In this document: piece by piece, positions 52,668-61,762 of the stretch
How the letters are laid out: each line of letters starts with the position of its first letter
Position numbering within the stretch: the first letter of the stretch is position 1
NCBI GenBank assembly: GCA_005887685.1
Contig: VBHJ01000004.1
Location: 42,995 to 106,994 of the forward strand
Origin: Chloroflexota bacterium
Lineage (GTDB): Bacteria; Chloroflexota; Dormibacteria; Dormibacterales; Dormibacteraceae
Direction: 5' to 3'
Length of the DNA stretch: 64,000 bases
Program-made: the position numbers and the translations under genes
The notes under the pieces: generated by a model
The model's input: the letters and a program-made list of their open reading frames with translations, nothing else
Told to the model about the DNA's origin: nothing
Databases searched by the model: none

Positions 52668-54122
52668 CTATCGATGCACCATCGTGGCGACCGCGGCCGC
52701 CGCCGCGGCGAGGTGGCGCGGGTCGGGGCCGTAGTCGAAGGGTGACTGGTCGTTGGCGAACTTCTTCGCCTGCTCGATCAGCTGCGGATGCTCCTCGATG
52801 AATCTCGTGCTCAGGTTTCCGGACCGAAAGTCAGGGCTGTCCAGGATCGCGCGGTGGTACGGAATCGTCGTCGCGGGTCCGATCACCACGAACTCACGGA
52901 GCGCGCGGCTTGCGCGAGCGATAGTCTCCGCCCGATCGCTGCCGTGGACGATCAGCTTGGCGATGAGCGAGTCATAGTTCGGCGGCACGTCGGAGCCAGG
53001 GCCGAATCCGGAATCGACCCGGACACCGGGGCCCGCCGGAGCAACCCATCGAGAGATTCGCCGTGGGTTGGGAATGAACTTGCGCAGCGGATCTTCCGCG
53101 TTGATGCGCATCTCGATCGCATGTCCTTTCCATTCGACGTCCCGCTGCGCGAAGCTCAGCTCGAGGCCCGCCGCGATGCGAATCTGCTCTTTCACGAGAT
53201 CGATGCCGGTCACCGCCTCGGTGATCGGATGCTCGACCTGCAGGCGAGCGTTCACCTCCAGAAAATAGAACTGGCCGTCACTGAAGATGAACTCGACGGT
53301 GCCGGCGTTGATATACCCGGCCGCTTTCGCCGCGCGGATCGCGGCGTCGCCCATCGCTGCCCGGATGTCCGCGGTGACCGCCGGCGACGGGGTCTCCTCC
53401 ATGATTTTCTGGTGGCGGCGCTGGATGGAGCATTCGCGCTCGCCAAGGTGAACCGCATTCCCGTGGCTGTCGCAGATGACCTGGATCTCGATGTGCCTCG
53501 GCCGGCGGACGTACCGCTCGAGGTAGACGGTCGCGTCCCCGAAGGCTGAACGGGCGACCTGCGCCGTGCCTTCGATCGCGGCGGCCAGCTCCTTTTCCGA
53601 TTCGACAACTTTCATGCCGATGCCGCCGCCGCCACCCGACGGTTTGAGCATCACGGGAAAGCCGATCTTGCGCGCCGCGTCGAGGGCCGTCGACGGGTCG
53701 ACCGCGTCGCTGCCGGGCGTCACGGGCACGCCGTGCTCGGCCGCGAGCTTGCGGGCGGCCAGCTTCGAGCTCAGGGCGCGCATGGCTGATGCCGGCGGCC
53801 CGATGAACTTGATGCCGGCAGCCGCGCATGCATCGGGAAACGCGGCTTTCTCAGCCAGGAACCCATAGCCGGGATGAATCGCGTCCGCGCCGCAGTCGTG
53901 CGCGACCTTCACGATGCGCTCCAGCTGCAGGTACGACTCCGCCGGGGCGGCGCCTCCGATGTGATGTGCCTCGCCGGCGTAGCGGACGTGGATGGCATTG
54001 CGGTCGGCATCGGAGTAAACGGCGGCGGTCGCGATACCCAGCTCACTGCACGCGCGCATGATGCGAATGGCGATCTCGCCCCGGTTCGCGATCAAGACTT
54101 TATTGAAGAGTTTCTTTTTCAC
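52668..54122 (-). CDS. pycA: Biotin carboxylase subunit (pyruvate carboxylase subunit A)
   Basis: ATP-dependent carboxylation of biotin. The 484-residue protein has KVLIANRGEIAIRIMRAC, the ATP-grasp glycine loop KPSGGGGGIGMKVV, HLGERECSIQRRHQKIMEE and VEFIFSDGQFYFLEVNARLQ. Pairing with a carboxyltransferase/biotinyl gene (ATGA overlap) rather than accA/D suggests a two-subunit pyruvate carboxylase; sharing with acetyl-CoA carboxylase is possible. The C-terminus ends in an unusual Ala-rich stretch. Confidence 0.88.
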   Translation of the reverse strand: MKKKLFNKVLIANRGEIAIRIMRACSELGIATAAVYSDADRNAIHVRYAGEAHHIGGAAPAESYLQLERIVKVAHDCGADAIHPGYGFLAEKAAFPDACAAAGIKFIGPPASAMRALSSKLAARKLAAEHGVPVTPGSDAVDPSTALDAARKIGFPVMLKPSGGGGGIGMKVVESEKELAAAIEGTAQVARSAFGDATVYLERYVRRPRHIEIQVICDSHGNAVHLGERECSIQRRHQKIMEETPSPAVTADIRAAMGDAAIRAAKAAGYINAGTVEFIFSDGQFYFLEVNARLQVEHPITEAVTGIDLVKEQIRIAAGLELSFAQRDVEWKGHAIEMRINAEDPLRKFIPNPRRISRWVAPAGPGVRVDSGFGPGSDVPPNYDSLIAKLIVHGSDRAETIARASRALREFVVIGPATTIPYHRAILDSPDFRSGNLSTRFIEEHPQLIEQAKKFANDQSPFDYGPDPRHLAAAAAAVATMVHR

Positions 54123-55915
54123 GCGATCGCGAGCAGAGGCTGGTTGGGGCTCACCACCTCGCCTTCCTTGACGTAGACCGCGCTGACCTTGCCGGCGACC
54201 GTGGTCACGATGTCGTTCTGCATCTTCATCGCTTCCAGCACCGCCACGACGTCGCCAAGCTTCACGGCGTCGCCCACCTTGACCGGCACCTTGACGATCA
54301 GTCCCTGCATCGGAGCTATGACCGCGCCCTCGCCCGTCTTCGGCCGAGGCGCGGCGGCGTTTCCTGCTGTCGTCGGTGCACCTGTCGCCGGCATGACTGC
54401 GACGCCGGTCCCGGTGACTCGAACCTTGAACACCTCGCCGTCGACCTCGACGTCGAACTCCGCAGCCTGGGACGGCGGCAGTGGTGGATCGGGCGGCGCG
54501 ACTGGCGCGGGCTGCTCCGCGGGCGGCGCGGCCGAGATGGCCACGGGTCTTTCACCGTCCTTCTTTTCCGGTTGCGGGCCGCGCATGTAAGCAGGCGCGA
54601 GCTGGGGAAACATGAGGTGGATCAAGACCATGTCGTCGGTCGGCTCGAAGCCAAGCTTCCTGACCTGCTGCCGCGCGGCTTCGACCTGCGGCTCGAGGAG
54701 GTCCGCCGGGCGAAGCGTGATCGGCTCTTCGCGTCCGAGCACCAGGCGCCGCAGCTCGTGGTCGGCCGGCACGGGCGGGCGGCCATACAGGCCCTGCAGG
54801 TAATCCTTCAGCTCCTGGGTCACGGTGGCGTACCTGTCGCCGCCGATCACGTTGTAGACCGCCTGCGTGGCGATCATCTGCCGGATCGGGGCCACGAGCG
54901 GTGGGTAGCCAAGGTCCTTACGGACGCGGTTGGCTTCATCGAGAACGTCGTCCAGGCGGTCCGCCGCGTTGTGCGCGCCGAGCTGGTGATAGATGTCCTC
55001 GAGCATGAAGCCGGGCATGTGGTAGCGGAGGATGCTGGCGTCGACGCGGTCGGCCACCGGGCTCAGATGCTCGATGTGCCTCTGCTTCAGCTCTTCGACG
55101 TCCTGCTGAACCTCCCACATCTTCGACAGGTCGAGGCCGGTGTCGTACTCGCCGCCCTCGAGCGCCGCGACGACGCTTTCCGCGGCCGGTTGCGATGCAC
55201 CCCACGCAAGGGGCGACATCGCGACGTCAAGCACCTCCGCGCCGGCTTCGACGGCTGCCATGTAAGACATGGGCGCCATCCCGCTCGAGCAGTGCGAGTG
55301 CACGTCGATCGGAACCTTCACCGCCTGCTTAAGCGTGGTGACCAGCTCCCACGTCGCCTGCGGGCTGAGCAATCCGGACGTGTCCTTGATCACGATCTCG
55401 TGGCAACCCATGTTCACAAGGCCTTTCGCCATCGAGCCCCACAACTCGAGGTTGTGCGCCGGCGAGATCGCGTAGCTGAGCGCACCCTGCACCCTCTTCT
55501 TGGCCTTCAGAGCCGCCGCGATCGATGCTTCCATGTTGCGCAGGTCGTTGAGTGGATCGAAAACGCGGAAGACGTCGACTCCGTTCTTGGCGGCATGCTT
55601 GACGAAGAGCTCGACCACGTCGTCGGCGAAGTTGCGCTTCGAGACCAGGTTCTGGCCGCGGACAAGGGCCTGGATCGGCGTGTTCGGTGTGGCCTTGTTG
55701 AGCTTGCGGAGGAATTCCCACGGGTCCTCGTGGATGACAAGCTGTGTTTCAAACGTGGCACCGCCAAACGCTTCCATGGCCGCAAAGCCAAGGGAATCCA
55801 TCTTCGCGGCGATGGGTACGATCTCCTCGGTCCGCAGATAGCCGCCGAGAAGGGACTGCTGCGCGTCGCGGAACGTCGTGTCGACGAGCCTGACTCGGGC
55901 CTTCTTCTTCGCCAC
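54119..55915 (-). CDS. pycB: Carboxyltransferase-biotinyl subunit (pyruvate carboxylase subunit B)
   Basis: A 598-residue protein. The N-terminal 460 residues are the TIM-barrel carboxyltransferase (VDTTFRDAQQSLLGGYLRTE, FRVFDPLNDLRNME, IKDTSGLLSPQ, DVHSHCSSGMAPM), a Pro/Ala hinge follows, and the last 80 residues are a biotinyl domain with the biotin Lys in VLEAMKMQND. The same fold serves pyruvate carboxylase B, oxaloacetate decarboxylase alpha and transcarboxylase 5S. No decarboxylase membrane subunits are nearby, favouring pyruvate carboxylase. GTG start shares one base with the purE stop (TAGTG). Confidence 0.87.
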   Translation of the reverse strand: MAKKKARVRLVDTTFRDAQQSLLGGYLRTEEIVPIAAKMDSLGFAAMEAFGGATFETQLVIHEDPWEFLRKLNKATPNTPIQALVRGQNLVSKRNFADDVVELFVKHAAKNGVDVFRVFDPLNDLRNMEASIAAALKAKKRVQGALSYAISPAHNLELWGSMAKGLVNMGCHEIVIKDTSGLLSPQATWELVTTLKQAVKVPIDVHSHCSSGMAPMSYMAAVEAGAEVLDVAMSPLAWGASQPAAESVVAALEGGEYDTGLDLSKMWEVQQDVEELKQRHIEHLSPVADRVDASILRYHMPGFMLEDIYHQLGAHNAADRLDDVLDEANRVRKDLGYPPLVAPIRQMIATQAVYNVIGGDRYATVTQELKDYLQGLYGRPPVPADHELRRLVLGREEPITLRPADLLEPQVEAARQQVRKLGFEPTDDMVLIHLMFPQLAPAYMRGPQPEKKDGERPVAISAAPPAEQPAPVAPPDPPLPPSQAAEFDVEVDGEVFKVRVTGTGVAVMPATGAPTTAGNAAAPRPKTGEGAVIAPMQGLIVKVPVKVGDAVKLGDVVAVLEAMKMQNDIVTTVAGKVSAVYVKEGEVVSPNQPLLAIA

Positions 55916-56376
55916 TAGCCGGTTGCCAGCGCGGCGCGCTTGTCACTGTGGCGCTGCTCCACGCCGGGGTCTTGCAGGCCGATGATCCTGGCCGCGAGCC
56001 AGGCCGCGTTCTTGGCCCCGGCCTCGCCGATGGCGACCGTGGCCACCGGAACGCCCGCGGGCATCTGCACGATCGAGTAGAGCGAGTCGACGCCGCCCAG
56101 GTGCTGCGTCGGCACCGGTACGCCGATCACCGGCAGGTCCGTCCATGCGGCAACCACGCCGGGCAGGTGCGCCGCGCCCCCGGCCGCCGCGATGACGACC
56201 TTGATGCCGCGTGCTCGCGCGCTTGTCGCCCACTCCATGACGCCGCGCGGATTGCGATGCGCCGAGCAGACCTTGACCTCGTGCGTCAATCCGAGATCGT
56301 CAAGGACTTTGACGCAGGACTCCATCAGCGGTAGGTCTGACTTGGAGCCAAGGATGATTCCTACGACCGGCGTCAA
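55915..56376 (-). CDS. purE: N5-CAIR mutase
   Basis: A 153-residue octameric enzyme: VGIILGSKSDLPLMESCVKV, the catalytic His in KVCSAHRNP, IAAAGGAAHLPGVVAAWT and PVIGVPVPTQHLGGVDSL. SAHRNP rather than SAHRTP is a mild variation of the active-site loop. Class I PurE normally works with PurK, which is not in the window. It overlaps purD by four bases. Confidence 0.94.
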   Translation of the reverse strand: MTPVVGIILGSKSDLPLMESCVKVLDDLGLTHEVKVCSAHRNPRGVMEWATSARARGIKVVIAAAGGAAHLPGVVAAWTDLPVIGVPVPTQHLGGVDSLYSIVQMPAGVPVATVAIGEAGAKNAAWLAARIIGLQDPGVEQRHSDKRAALATG

Positions 56377-57647
56377 TCAACACCCTCCAGAGCAATATCC
56401 GATCGGTAGAAAGCTCCTTCGAATCGTACCTGCCGGGCCCCGGCCAGGGCAGTCTCGCGAGCCTGGGCCACAGTGTCGCCAAGCGCGACGGAAGTCACGA
56501 CGCGGCCGCCGTCGGTGACCAGCCCGGTACCCGGCTCGAACCGCGTGCCGGCGTGGAAGATGAGCACGCCCGATGGCATCTCCGCCAGGCCGCGAATGCG
56601 GCGGCCGAGCGTCATGGCAGCGTCGTCCGGGTAGTTGCCGGAGGCGACCACGACGCCGACGCAAGCCTGGCTGTTCCAGCGCAGGTCGGGATGATCCGCC
56701 AGGCCGCCCTTGGCCGAGGCGAGCGCCAGCGCGACGAAATCGCTCTGCAGCCGTGGCAGCACGACCTGGGCTTCGGGGTCGCCGAACCGAGCGTTGAACT
56801 CGAGCGTCCGAATGCCATGGCGGGTGAGGATCAAGCCCGCATACAGGACGCCTCGAAATTCGGCGCCCGCACTTTGCAGCTCGCGCACCGCCGGGCGCAT
56901 GACGCGATCGACCACCTCCTGGAGCAGCGCGTCCTCGACTCCTTTCGGCGGTGAGTAGGCGCCCATGCCACCGGTGTTGGCGCCTCGGTCTCCGACTTCG
57001 GCGCGCTTGTAGTCGCGGGCCGGCGCGAGCGCGATGACGTCGGTGCCGTCCGTGATCGCCTGCACGGAGAGCTCGGGCCCATCGAGCCTCTCTTCGACGA
57101 CGATCGTCGCTCCACTGCGACCGAAGCGCTGTTCGACGAGCACCGCATCGATGGCCTTGTCCGATTCCTCGACGCCCCCGCATACGATCACGCCCTTGCC
57201 CCGCGCCAGGCCGTCCGCTTTGACCGCCACCTGCCCCTCTCGCGCCCGAGCCCACTCCTTCGCCGCAGCGGGTCGGGTGAAGACGTCGAAGTCGGCGGTC
57301 GGGATCTCAGCGCGCCGCATCAAATCCTTGGCGAACGACTTGCTCGATTCGATGCGGCCCGCGTCGCGGTTGGGGCCGAAGACGTTGAAGCCCGCGTGGC
57401 GAAGCGCATCGCCGACTCCCGCGTCAACCGCTGCTTCGGGACCAAGGATGATCAGGCCCAGGCGCTCGCGTTTCGCGAAGTCGACAAGTCTGACGACGTC
57501 GGCGGCGCCGATCGGGATGTTGCGCGCCATGCCTCCAGTGCCTCCGTTGCCGGGAGCGCAGTACACGCGCTCGACCAGGTCGGACTGCACGCATTTCCAT
57601 ACCAGCGCGTGCTCTCGCGCGCCCGACCCGATGACGAGAACTTTCAT
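56373..57647 (-). CDS. purD: GAR synthetase
   Basis: Joins phosphoribosylamine and glycine with ATP. The 424 residues begin MKVLVIGSGAREHALVWKC, with FGPNRDAGRIESSKSFAKDLM, ATP-grasp segments (VAVKADGLARGKGVIVCGG, VVEERLDGPELSVQAI) and TGGMGAYSPP and LEFNARFGDPEAQVVLPRL. Normal length. It overlaps the terpene-cyclase-like gene by four bases. Confidence 0.95.
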   Translation of the reverse strand: MKVLVIGSGAREHALVWKCVQSDLVERVYCAPGNGGTGGMARNIPIGAADVVRLVDFAKRERLGLIILGPEAAVDAGVGDALRHAGFNVFGPNRDAGRIESSKSFAKDLMRRAEIPTADFDVFTRPAAAKEWARAREGQVAVKADGLARGKGVIVCGGVEESDKAIDAVLVEQRFGRSGATIVVEERLDGPELSVQAITDGTDVIALAPARDYKRAEVGDRGANTGGMGAYSPPKGVEDALLQEVVDRVMRPAVRELQSAGAEFRGVLYAGLILTRHGIRTLEFNARFGDPEAQVVLPRLQSDFVALALASAKGGLADHPDLRWNSQACVGVVVASGNYPDDAAMTLGRRIRGLAEMPSGVLIFHAGTRFEPGTGLVTDGGRVVTSVALGDTVAQARETALAGARQVRFEGAFYRSDIALEGVD

Positions 57648-58414
57648 TCGAGGATCGCTCGGGCAGCGCTCGTCACCATCTCGTGCGCATCGCCCCAGTC
57701 GACGACCTCAGTTCCCGGACGCCAGTACCGCCGGCCGCTCACCCTCCACCGTCCGTCATCACGCTGGGCCGCTGCCAGCATCTCCATCGCCTCATCGACG
57801 CGGTCGTCGGAGAGTCTGCCGAGCATGGCAATCGCGCGCAGGCCGTGGAAATAGTCGTAGTGCCAGTAGTGCGGCCAGTGGATGTGGCGCCATTCGGGAT
57901 CGATCGCCTCGCCCGTTCGGGTAGAGCGAAACAGGCGATGCTCGAGGAGCAGGTCCCCAGCCCTCTGTGCCGCCGCTCGCACGCGTCCGTCGCCGCTACC
58001 ACGGTGATATTCGACGAGGCCCCAAATCGGTGCAAGCGTCTCGTGGAACGAAGAATGTTGGGCCGCAGGATTCCGGTCGCAGTTCCAACCGCCGTCGGGC
58101 CACTGTGCACGGAGCAGGACCTCGGCCAGATGGCGAACCCGGAGGTTCTGCACCATGCCCAGGCGGCAGCACACCGCGAGGGCGTTGCCTTCCATCGAGG
58201 CGTGGCGGCGCTCCTTACCGGCGATCACAAAGGGATCCGATGGCGCGGCTATCCAATCCAGAACGGTGTTGGCCGCGGCGCGCGCGGCGCGGTTCTTGGC
58301 CGGGACGCCGAGCTCCACCAGCGAGATCAGCCTCCAGTGCGCGCCGGTCCACTTCGAATACGGGTGGACACCGAAGCCGCCGTCGGGGCGCTGGCCGGAC
58401 AAAAGTCTCTCCAT
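57644..58414 (-). CDS. Prenyltransferase/squalene-oxidase-repeat protein
   Basis: A 256-residue protein from ATG 58414; an open extension upstream runs through guaA on the same strand and has no start. At least three QW-like repeats are visible (SGQRPDGGFGVHPYS, AQWPDGGWNCDRNPAA, AAQRDDGRWRVSG), as found in the alpha/alpha toroids of squalene cyclases and prenyltransferases. His/Trp-rich segments (HIHWPHYWHYDYFHG) stand out. It is much shorter than a true cyclase, so it is probably a single-toroid protein of unknown activity. It is wedged between guaA and purD with tight spacing. Confidence 0.7.
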   Translation of the reverse strand: MERLLSGQRPDGGFGVHPYSKWTGAHWRLISLVELGVPAKNRAARAAANTVLDWIAAPSDPFVIAGKERRHASMEGNALAVCCRLGMVQNLRVRHLAEVLLRAQWPDGGWNCDRNPAAQHSSFHETLAPIWGLVEYHRGSGDGRVRAAAQRAGDLLLEHRLFRSTRTGEAIDPEWRHIHWPHYWHYDYFHGLRAIAMLGRLSDDRVDEAMEMLAAAQRDDGRWRVSGRRYWRPGTEVVDWGDAHEMVTSAARAILE

Positions 58415-58449
58415 CGTGGACTTCCGCCAGCCGGCGTCTGGAGTTGCCG

Positions 58450-59991
58450 CTACTCCCACTCGATGGTGCCGGGCGGCTTCGAAGTGATGTCGTAGACAAC
58501 GCGGTTCACGCCTTTCACCTCGTTCACGATCCGGTTGCTGATCCTGGCCAGCACCTCGTAGGGCACGCGCGCCCAGTCGGCGGTCATCGCGTCTTCGCTC
58601 GTCACAACGCGCACGGCGACGACGTTCGCGTAAGTCCGGTAGTCGCCCATGACCCCAACGGTCTCGAGCGGTGTGAGCACAGCAAACGATTGCCAGACCT
58701 GGCGGTAAAGGCCGTTGCGTTTGATCTCGTCGATCACGACCCAATCGGCATTGCGCAGGATCTCCAGTCGCTCGGCGGTGACCTCGCCCAGGCAACGGAT
58801 CGATAGTCCTGGGCCCGGGAACGGCTGGCGGTACACCATCTCCTCGGGCATGCCGAGCTCGAGGCCAACCGCCCGCACCTCGTCCTTGAAGAGGTAGCGC
58901 AGCGGCTCGATGAGCTGGAACCGCAGGCCAGGCGGCAGCCCGCCGACGTTGTGGTGCGTCTTGATCTTGGATGCCGTGGAGGCGACGTCGGGCGCGGTCG
59001 ACTCGATGACGTCTGGGTAGAGAGTGCCCTGGGCCAGGAAGTCGATGTGGCCGAGGCTGGTGGCCTCAGCCTCGAAGACGGAGATGAACTCTCGGCCTAC
59101 GATCCGGCGCTTCTGCTCGGGGTCGATGACGCCGCGCAGCGCCACCAGGAACCGCTCGGTGGCGTCGACGTACCGGATGTTCATGTCGAGGTTGCCATGC
59201 ATCACGTCGAGCACGCGCTCCGGCTCCTCCTTGCGGAGCAAGCCGTTGTTGACGAAAACGCATGTCAGCTGATCCCCGATCGCGCGGTGCACCAGCGTCG
59301 CCGCGACCGCGGAGTCGACCCCGCCTGACAAAGCGCAGATGACCCGGCCATCGCCGACCTGGGCGCGGATGCTTTCGGTGGCCTCGGCGATAAACGATCC
59401 AGCCGTCCACGACGGCGTGCAGTGGCAGACGCCGAAAAGGAAATTGCGCAGCACCTCGCGCCCGCTCGGCGTGTGCACGACCTCGGGGTGGAACTGGATG
59501 CCGAAAATGCCTTTTCCGTTGGTGAAAGCGGCGACCGGTGAGTTGCCGCTTGTTGCGAGAAGCTGAAAGCCGGGCGGCATCTCGCTCACGTGGTCGCCGT
59601 GGCTCATCCACACGGGAAGCTCGCCGTGCAGGCCGCGAAAGAGCGTGTTCGGCTCGCGAACCGAAAGAAGAGCGGGACCGTATTCGCGGGCGATGCCGGG
59701 GTCCACCTTGCCGCCGAGGTGATGGGCGATGAGCTGCATCCCATAGCAGATGCCGAGCACAGGGACACCGGAGCGCAGGGCTTCGGGGTCGACCTGTGGT
59801 GCGCCTTCGTCATAGACGCTGGATGGGCCGCCGCTGAGAATCAGGCCCGCCGGGTGGCGCTTCTGCAGCTCCGACCAGGGCGTGGCGCCCGGCACCAGCT
59901 CGCAGTAGACGTTGGCTTCGCGGACACGACGCGCGATGAGCTGGCTGAACTGGGAGCCGTAGTCCAGCACGAAAACGGTCTGCAAACGCAC
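58450..59991 (-). CDS. guaA: GMP synthetase
   Basis: Glutamine-dependent amination of XMP. The glutaminase part has [20 protein letters not shown], Cys in LGICYGMQL and FGIQFHPEV; the synthetase part has the PP-loop [14 protein letters not shown], and the dimerisation domain ends KPPGTIEWE. The 513-residue length is standard. 41 bases after guaB3. Confidence 0.96.
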   Translation of the reverse strand: MRLQTVFVLDYGSQFSQLIARRVREANVYCELVPGATPWSELQKRHPAGLILSGGPSSVYDEGAPQVDPEALRSGVPVLGICYGMQLIAHHLGGKVDPGIAREYGPALLSVREPNTLFRGLHGELPVWMSHGDHVSEMPPGFQLLATSGNSPVAAFTNGKGIFGIQFHPEVVHTPSGREVLRNFLFGVCHCTPSWTAGSFIAEATESIRAQVGDGRVICALSGGVDSAVAATLVHRAIGDQLTCVFVNNGLLRKEEPERVLDVMHGNLDMNIRYVDATERFLVALRGVIDPEQKRRIVGREFISVFEAEATSLGHIDFLAQGTLYPDVIESTAPDVASTASKIKTHHNVGGLPPGLRFQLIEPLRYLFKDEVRAVGLELGMPEEMVYRQPFPGPGLSIRCLGEVTAERLEILRNADWVVIDEIKRNGLYRQVWQSFAVLTPLETVGVMGDYRTYANVVAVRVVTSEDAMTADWARVPYEVLARISNRIVNEVKGVNRVVYDITSKPPGTIEWE

Positions 59992-60032
59992 GCCTCTGTC
60001 GACTTCCTCCCGCCGTGCCGAGGCGGTCTGGC

Positions 60033-61247
60033 TCAGGACTTGCCCATGCCCACGTGCTGGGCCTGCTGGAACACCTTGCCTTCGGAAACGATCGACGGCG
60101 CGATCACCATCTCGGTGTGCTGGAACTCGGCGATGTCACGCGCGCCACATACGCCGAGCGCCGACCGCAGCGCGCCGGCGAAGTTCTGCGTGCCGTCGTC
60201 GACGCGTGCCGGACCGACCAGGATCTCGCGCAGCGTCGCCTTGGTGCCGACCTGGATGCGGGTGCCACGGGGCAGGTTGGGATCGGGGGTCGCCATGCCC
60301 CAGTTGAACCCCCTGGACGCGGACTCTTCCGCGCCGGCCAGGGGCGTTCCGATCATCACAGCGTCCGCCCCGGAGGCAAAGGCCTTGCACACGTCCGCTC
60401 CAATGCGCATGCCACCGTCGGTGATGACGGCCACACGCATGCCACCGCGGCGCATGTGCTCGTCGCGAGCGGCCGCGACGTCGGCCGTCGCAGTGACTTG
60501 CGGAACTCCCACGCCGAGGACGCCGCGCGTCGTACAGGCAGCGCCTGGGCCGACGCCGACGAGGATGCCCGCGATCCCGGTCTCCATCAGCTCGAGCGCG
60601 GTCTCGTAGTGAACGCAGTTGCCGACGACCACGGGTATGTCGCACGCCCTGACCAGCTCCTCGAAGGACAGCTGGTGATAGGACCGAGATGAGTGTCGTG
60701 CCGTAAGCACGGTGCCCTGCACGACGTACACATCGGCGCCGGCCTTCTGCACAGCCTCGGCACGCTCCTCGGCGCGGGCGGGGACGGTGGAAACGGCGCA
60801 GACAACTCCCGCCGCCTTGATCGCCTTGATGCGATCGACGATCAGCTTTGGCTTGACCGGCTCGCGGTACGCCTCTCTGAGGACGGCGTTGACGGTCGTG
60901 CGGTCCGCCTCGGCGATCTTCTTGATGATGGGAGCCGAATCCTCGTATCGCGTGTGCACCCCGTCGAGGTTGAGCACGGCCACGCCGCCAAGCTTCCCCA
61001 TCGCGATCGCAAAGTCGACGTCGACGACGCCGTCCATGGCTGAGCCCCAGAACGGCAGCGGAAGATGGAAGCGCTCGCCCATCGCAAAAGTGATGTCGAC
61101 CTCGTCGGGATTCAAGGTGACGCCGCCCGGTACTAAGGCGACCTCATCGAAACCGTATGCGCGCCGAGCGCGGCGGCCAATCCCAATCTCGAGGCCAGAC
61201 TGCTCCCCGGAAATCTCTTCTCGGGTCTCGATCCGGCTCTGATTCAG
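60033..61247 (-). CDS. guaB3: GuaB3-family IMP dehydrogenase-related protein, CTG start
   Basis: TIM-barrel protein lacking the CBS domains of true IMPDH. The conserved N-terminus [20 protein letters not shown] lies upstream of the first ordinary start (TTG 61115). In frame the best start is CTG 61247, ten bases after GGAG, giving 404 residues. The active-site Cys is in [20 protein letters not shown] and the phosphate loop in [20 protein letters not shown]. GuaB3 proteins have been linked to IMP dehydrogenase or, in a cyanobacterium, to GMP reductase activity, so the reaction here is open. The guaA linkage favours a role in GMP supply. Confidence 0.85.
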   Translation of the reverse strand: MNQSRIETREEISGEQSGLEIGIGRRARRAYGFDEVALVPGGVTLNPDEVDITFAMGERFHLPLPFWGSAMDGVVDVDFAIAMGKLGGVAVLNLDGVHTRYEDSAPIIKKIAEADRTTVNAVLREAYREPVKPKLIVDRIKAIKAAGVVCAVSTVPARAEERAEAVQKAGADVYVVQGTVLTARHSSRSYHQLSFEELVRACDIPVVVGNCVHYETALELMETGIAGILVGVGPGAACTTRGVLGVGVPQVTATADVAAARDEHMRRGGMRVAVITDGGMRIGADVCKAFASGADAVMIGTPLAGAEESASRGFNWGMATPDPNLPRGTRIQVGTKATLREILVGPARVDDGTQNFAGALRSALGVCGARDIAEFQHTEMVIAPSIVSEGKVFQQAQHVGMGKS

Positions 61248-61284
61248 GGTGTGTTTACTCCATTGAATGGGGCGGGGTTCGCTG

Positions 61285-61290
61285 ATTATA
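61285..61290 (-). promoter_or_regulatory. -10 box of the guaB3 promoter
   Basis: A perfect TATAAT on the minus strand, about 38 bases before the proposed CTG start, leaving room for a leader of about 30 bases with GGAG. No clear -35 is visible. Confidence 0.5.
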
Positions 61291-61312
61291 CCCGGACACT
61301 ATCCTGTGATCG

Positions 61313-61735
61313 ATGTACCGAACGCTCGAGTACCTGAACGGTATCTCGGACTCGGACGTGGCTCGCCTGCGCGCAGTCGGAATCCGTCACACCAACCAAC
61401 TCCTTCACCGCGCGTCCCTCGACATCGACCGCAAGCGTCTGTTCAAGAAGACCGGGATCACGACCGACCGCCTTCTCGAGTTCGTGCACCAATGCACCAT
61501 GCTCGAGGTCTCGGGCATGGATCGGTGGATTCCACTGGTCCGCCGCCTTGGCATCAACTCGATGCAGGACCTTCGCGCGCAGAACGACAAAGCCCTTCAC
61601 GCCAAGCTTGTTGAAGCTATCGGTCTAGCCGGGGCGCCGGGCGTGACCGATGTGCAGTACTGGATCAGCCAGGCTACCGGGCTCGACATCGTCGAAGCGC
61701 CTGAGCCCGAGCGCCAGGTTCCGGTCATCAAATAG
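61313..61735 (+). CDS. DUF4332 helix-hairpin-helix protein
   Basis: A 140-residue soluble protein. Two helix-hairpin-helix-like units (LNGISDSDVARLRAVGIRHT and LVRRLGINSMQDLRAQND) with a Leu/Arg-rich centre follow DUF4332, a family with a predicted nucleic-acid-binding HhH fold often found with unrelated domains. Here it stands alone, divergent from guaB3. Function unknown. Confidence 0.75.
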   Translation: MYRTLEYLNGISDSDVARLRAVGIRHTNQLLHRASLDIDRKRLFKKTGITTDRLLEFVHQCTMLEVSGMDRWIPLVRRLGINSMQDLRAQNDKALHAKLVEAIGLAGAPGVTDVQYWISQATGLDIVEAPEPERQVPVIK

Positions 61736-61762
61736 AGGTCAATCCTCGAGCGCGGCGCGGAC

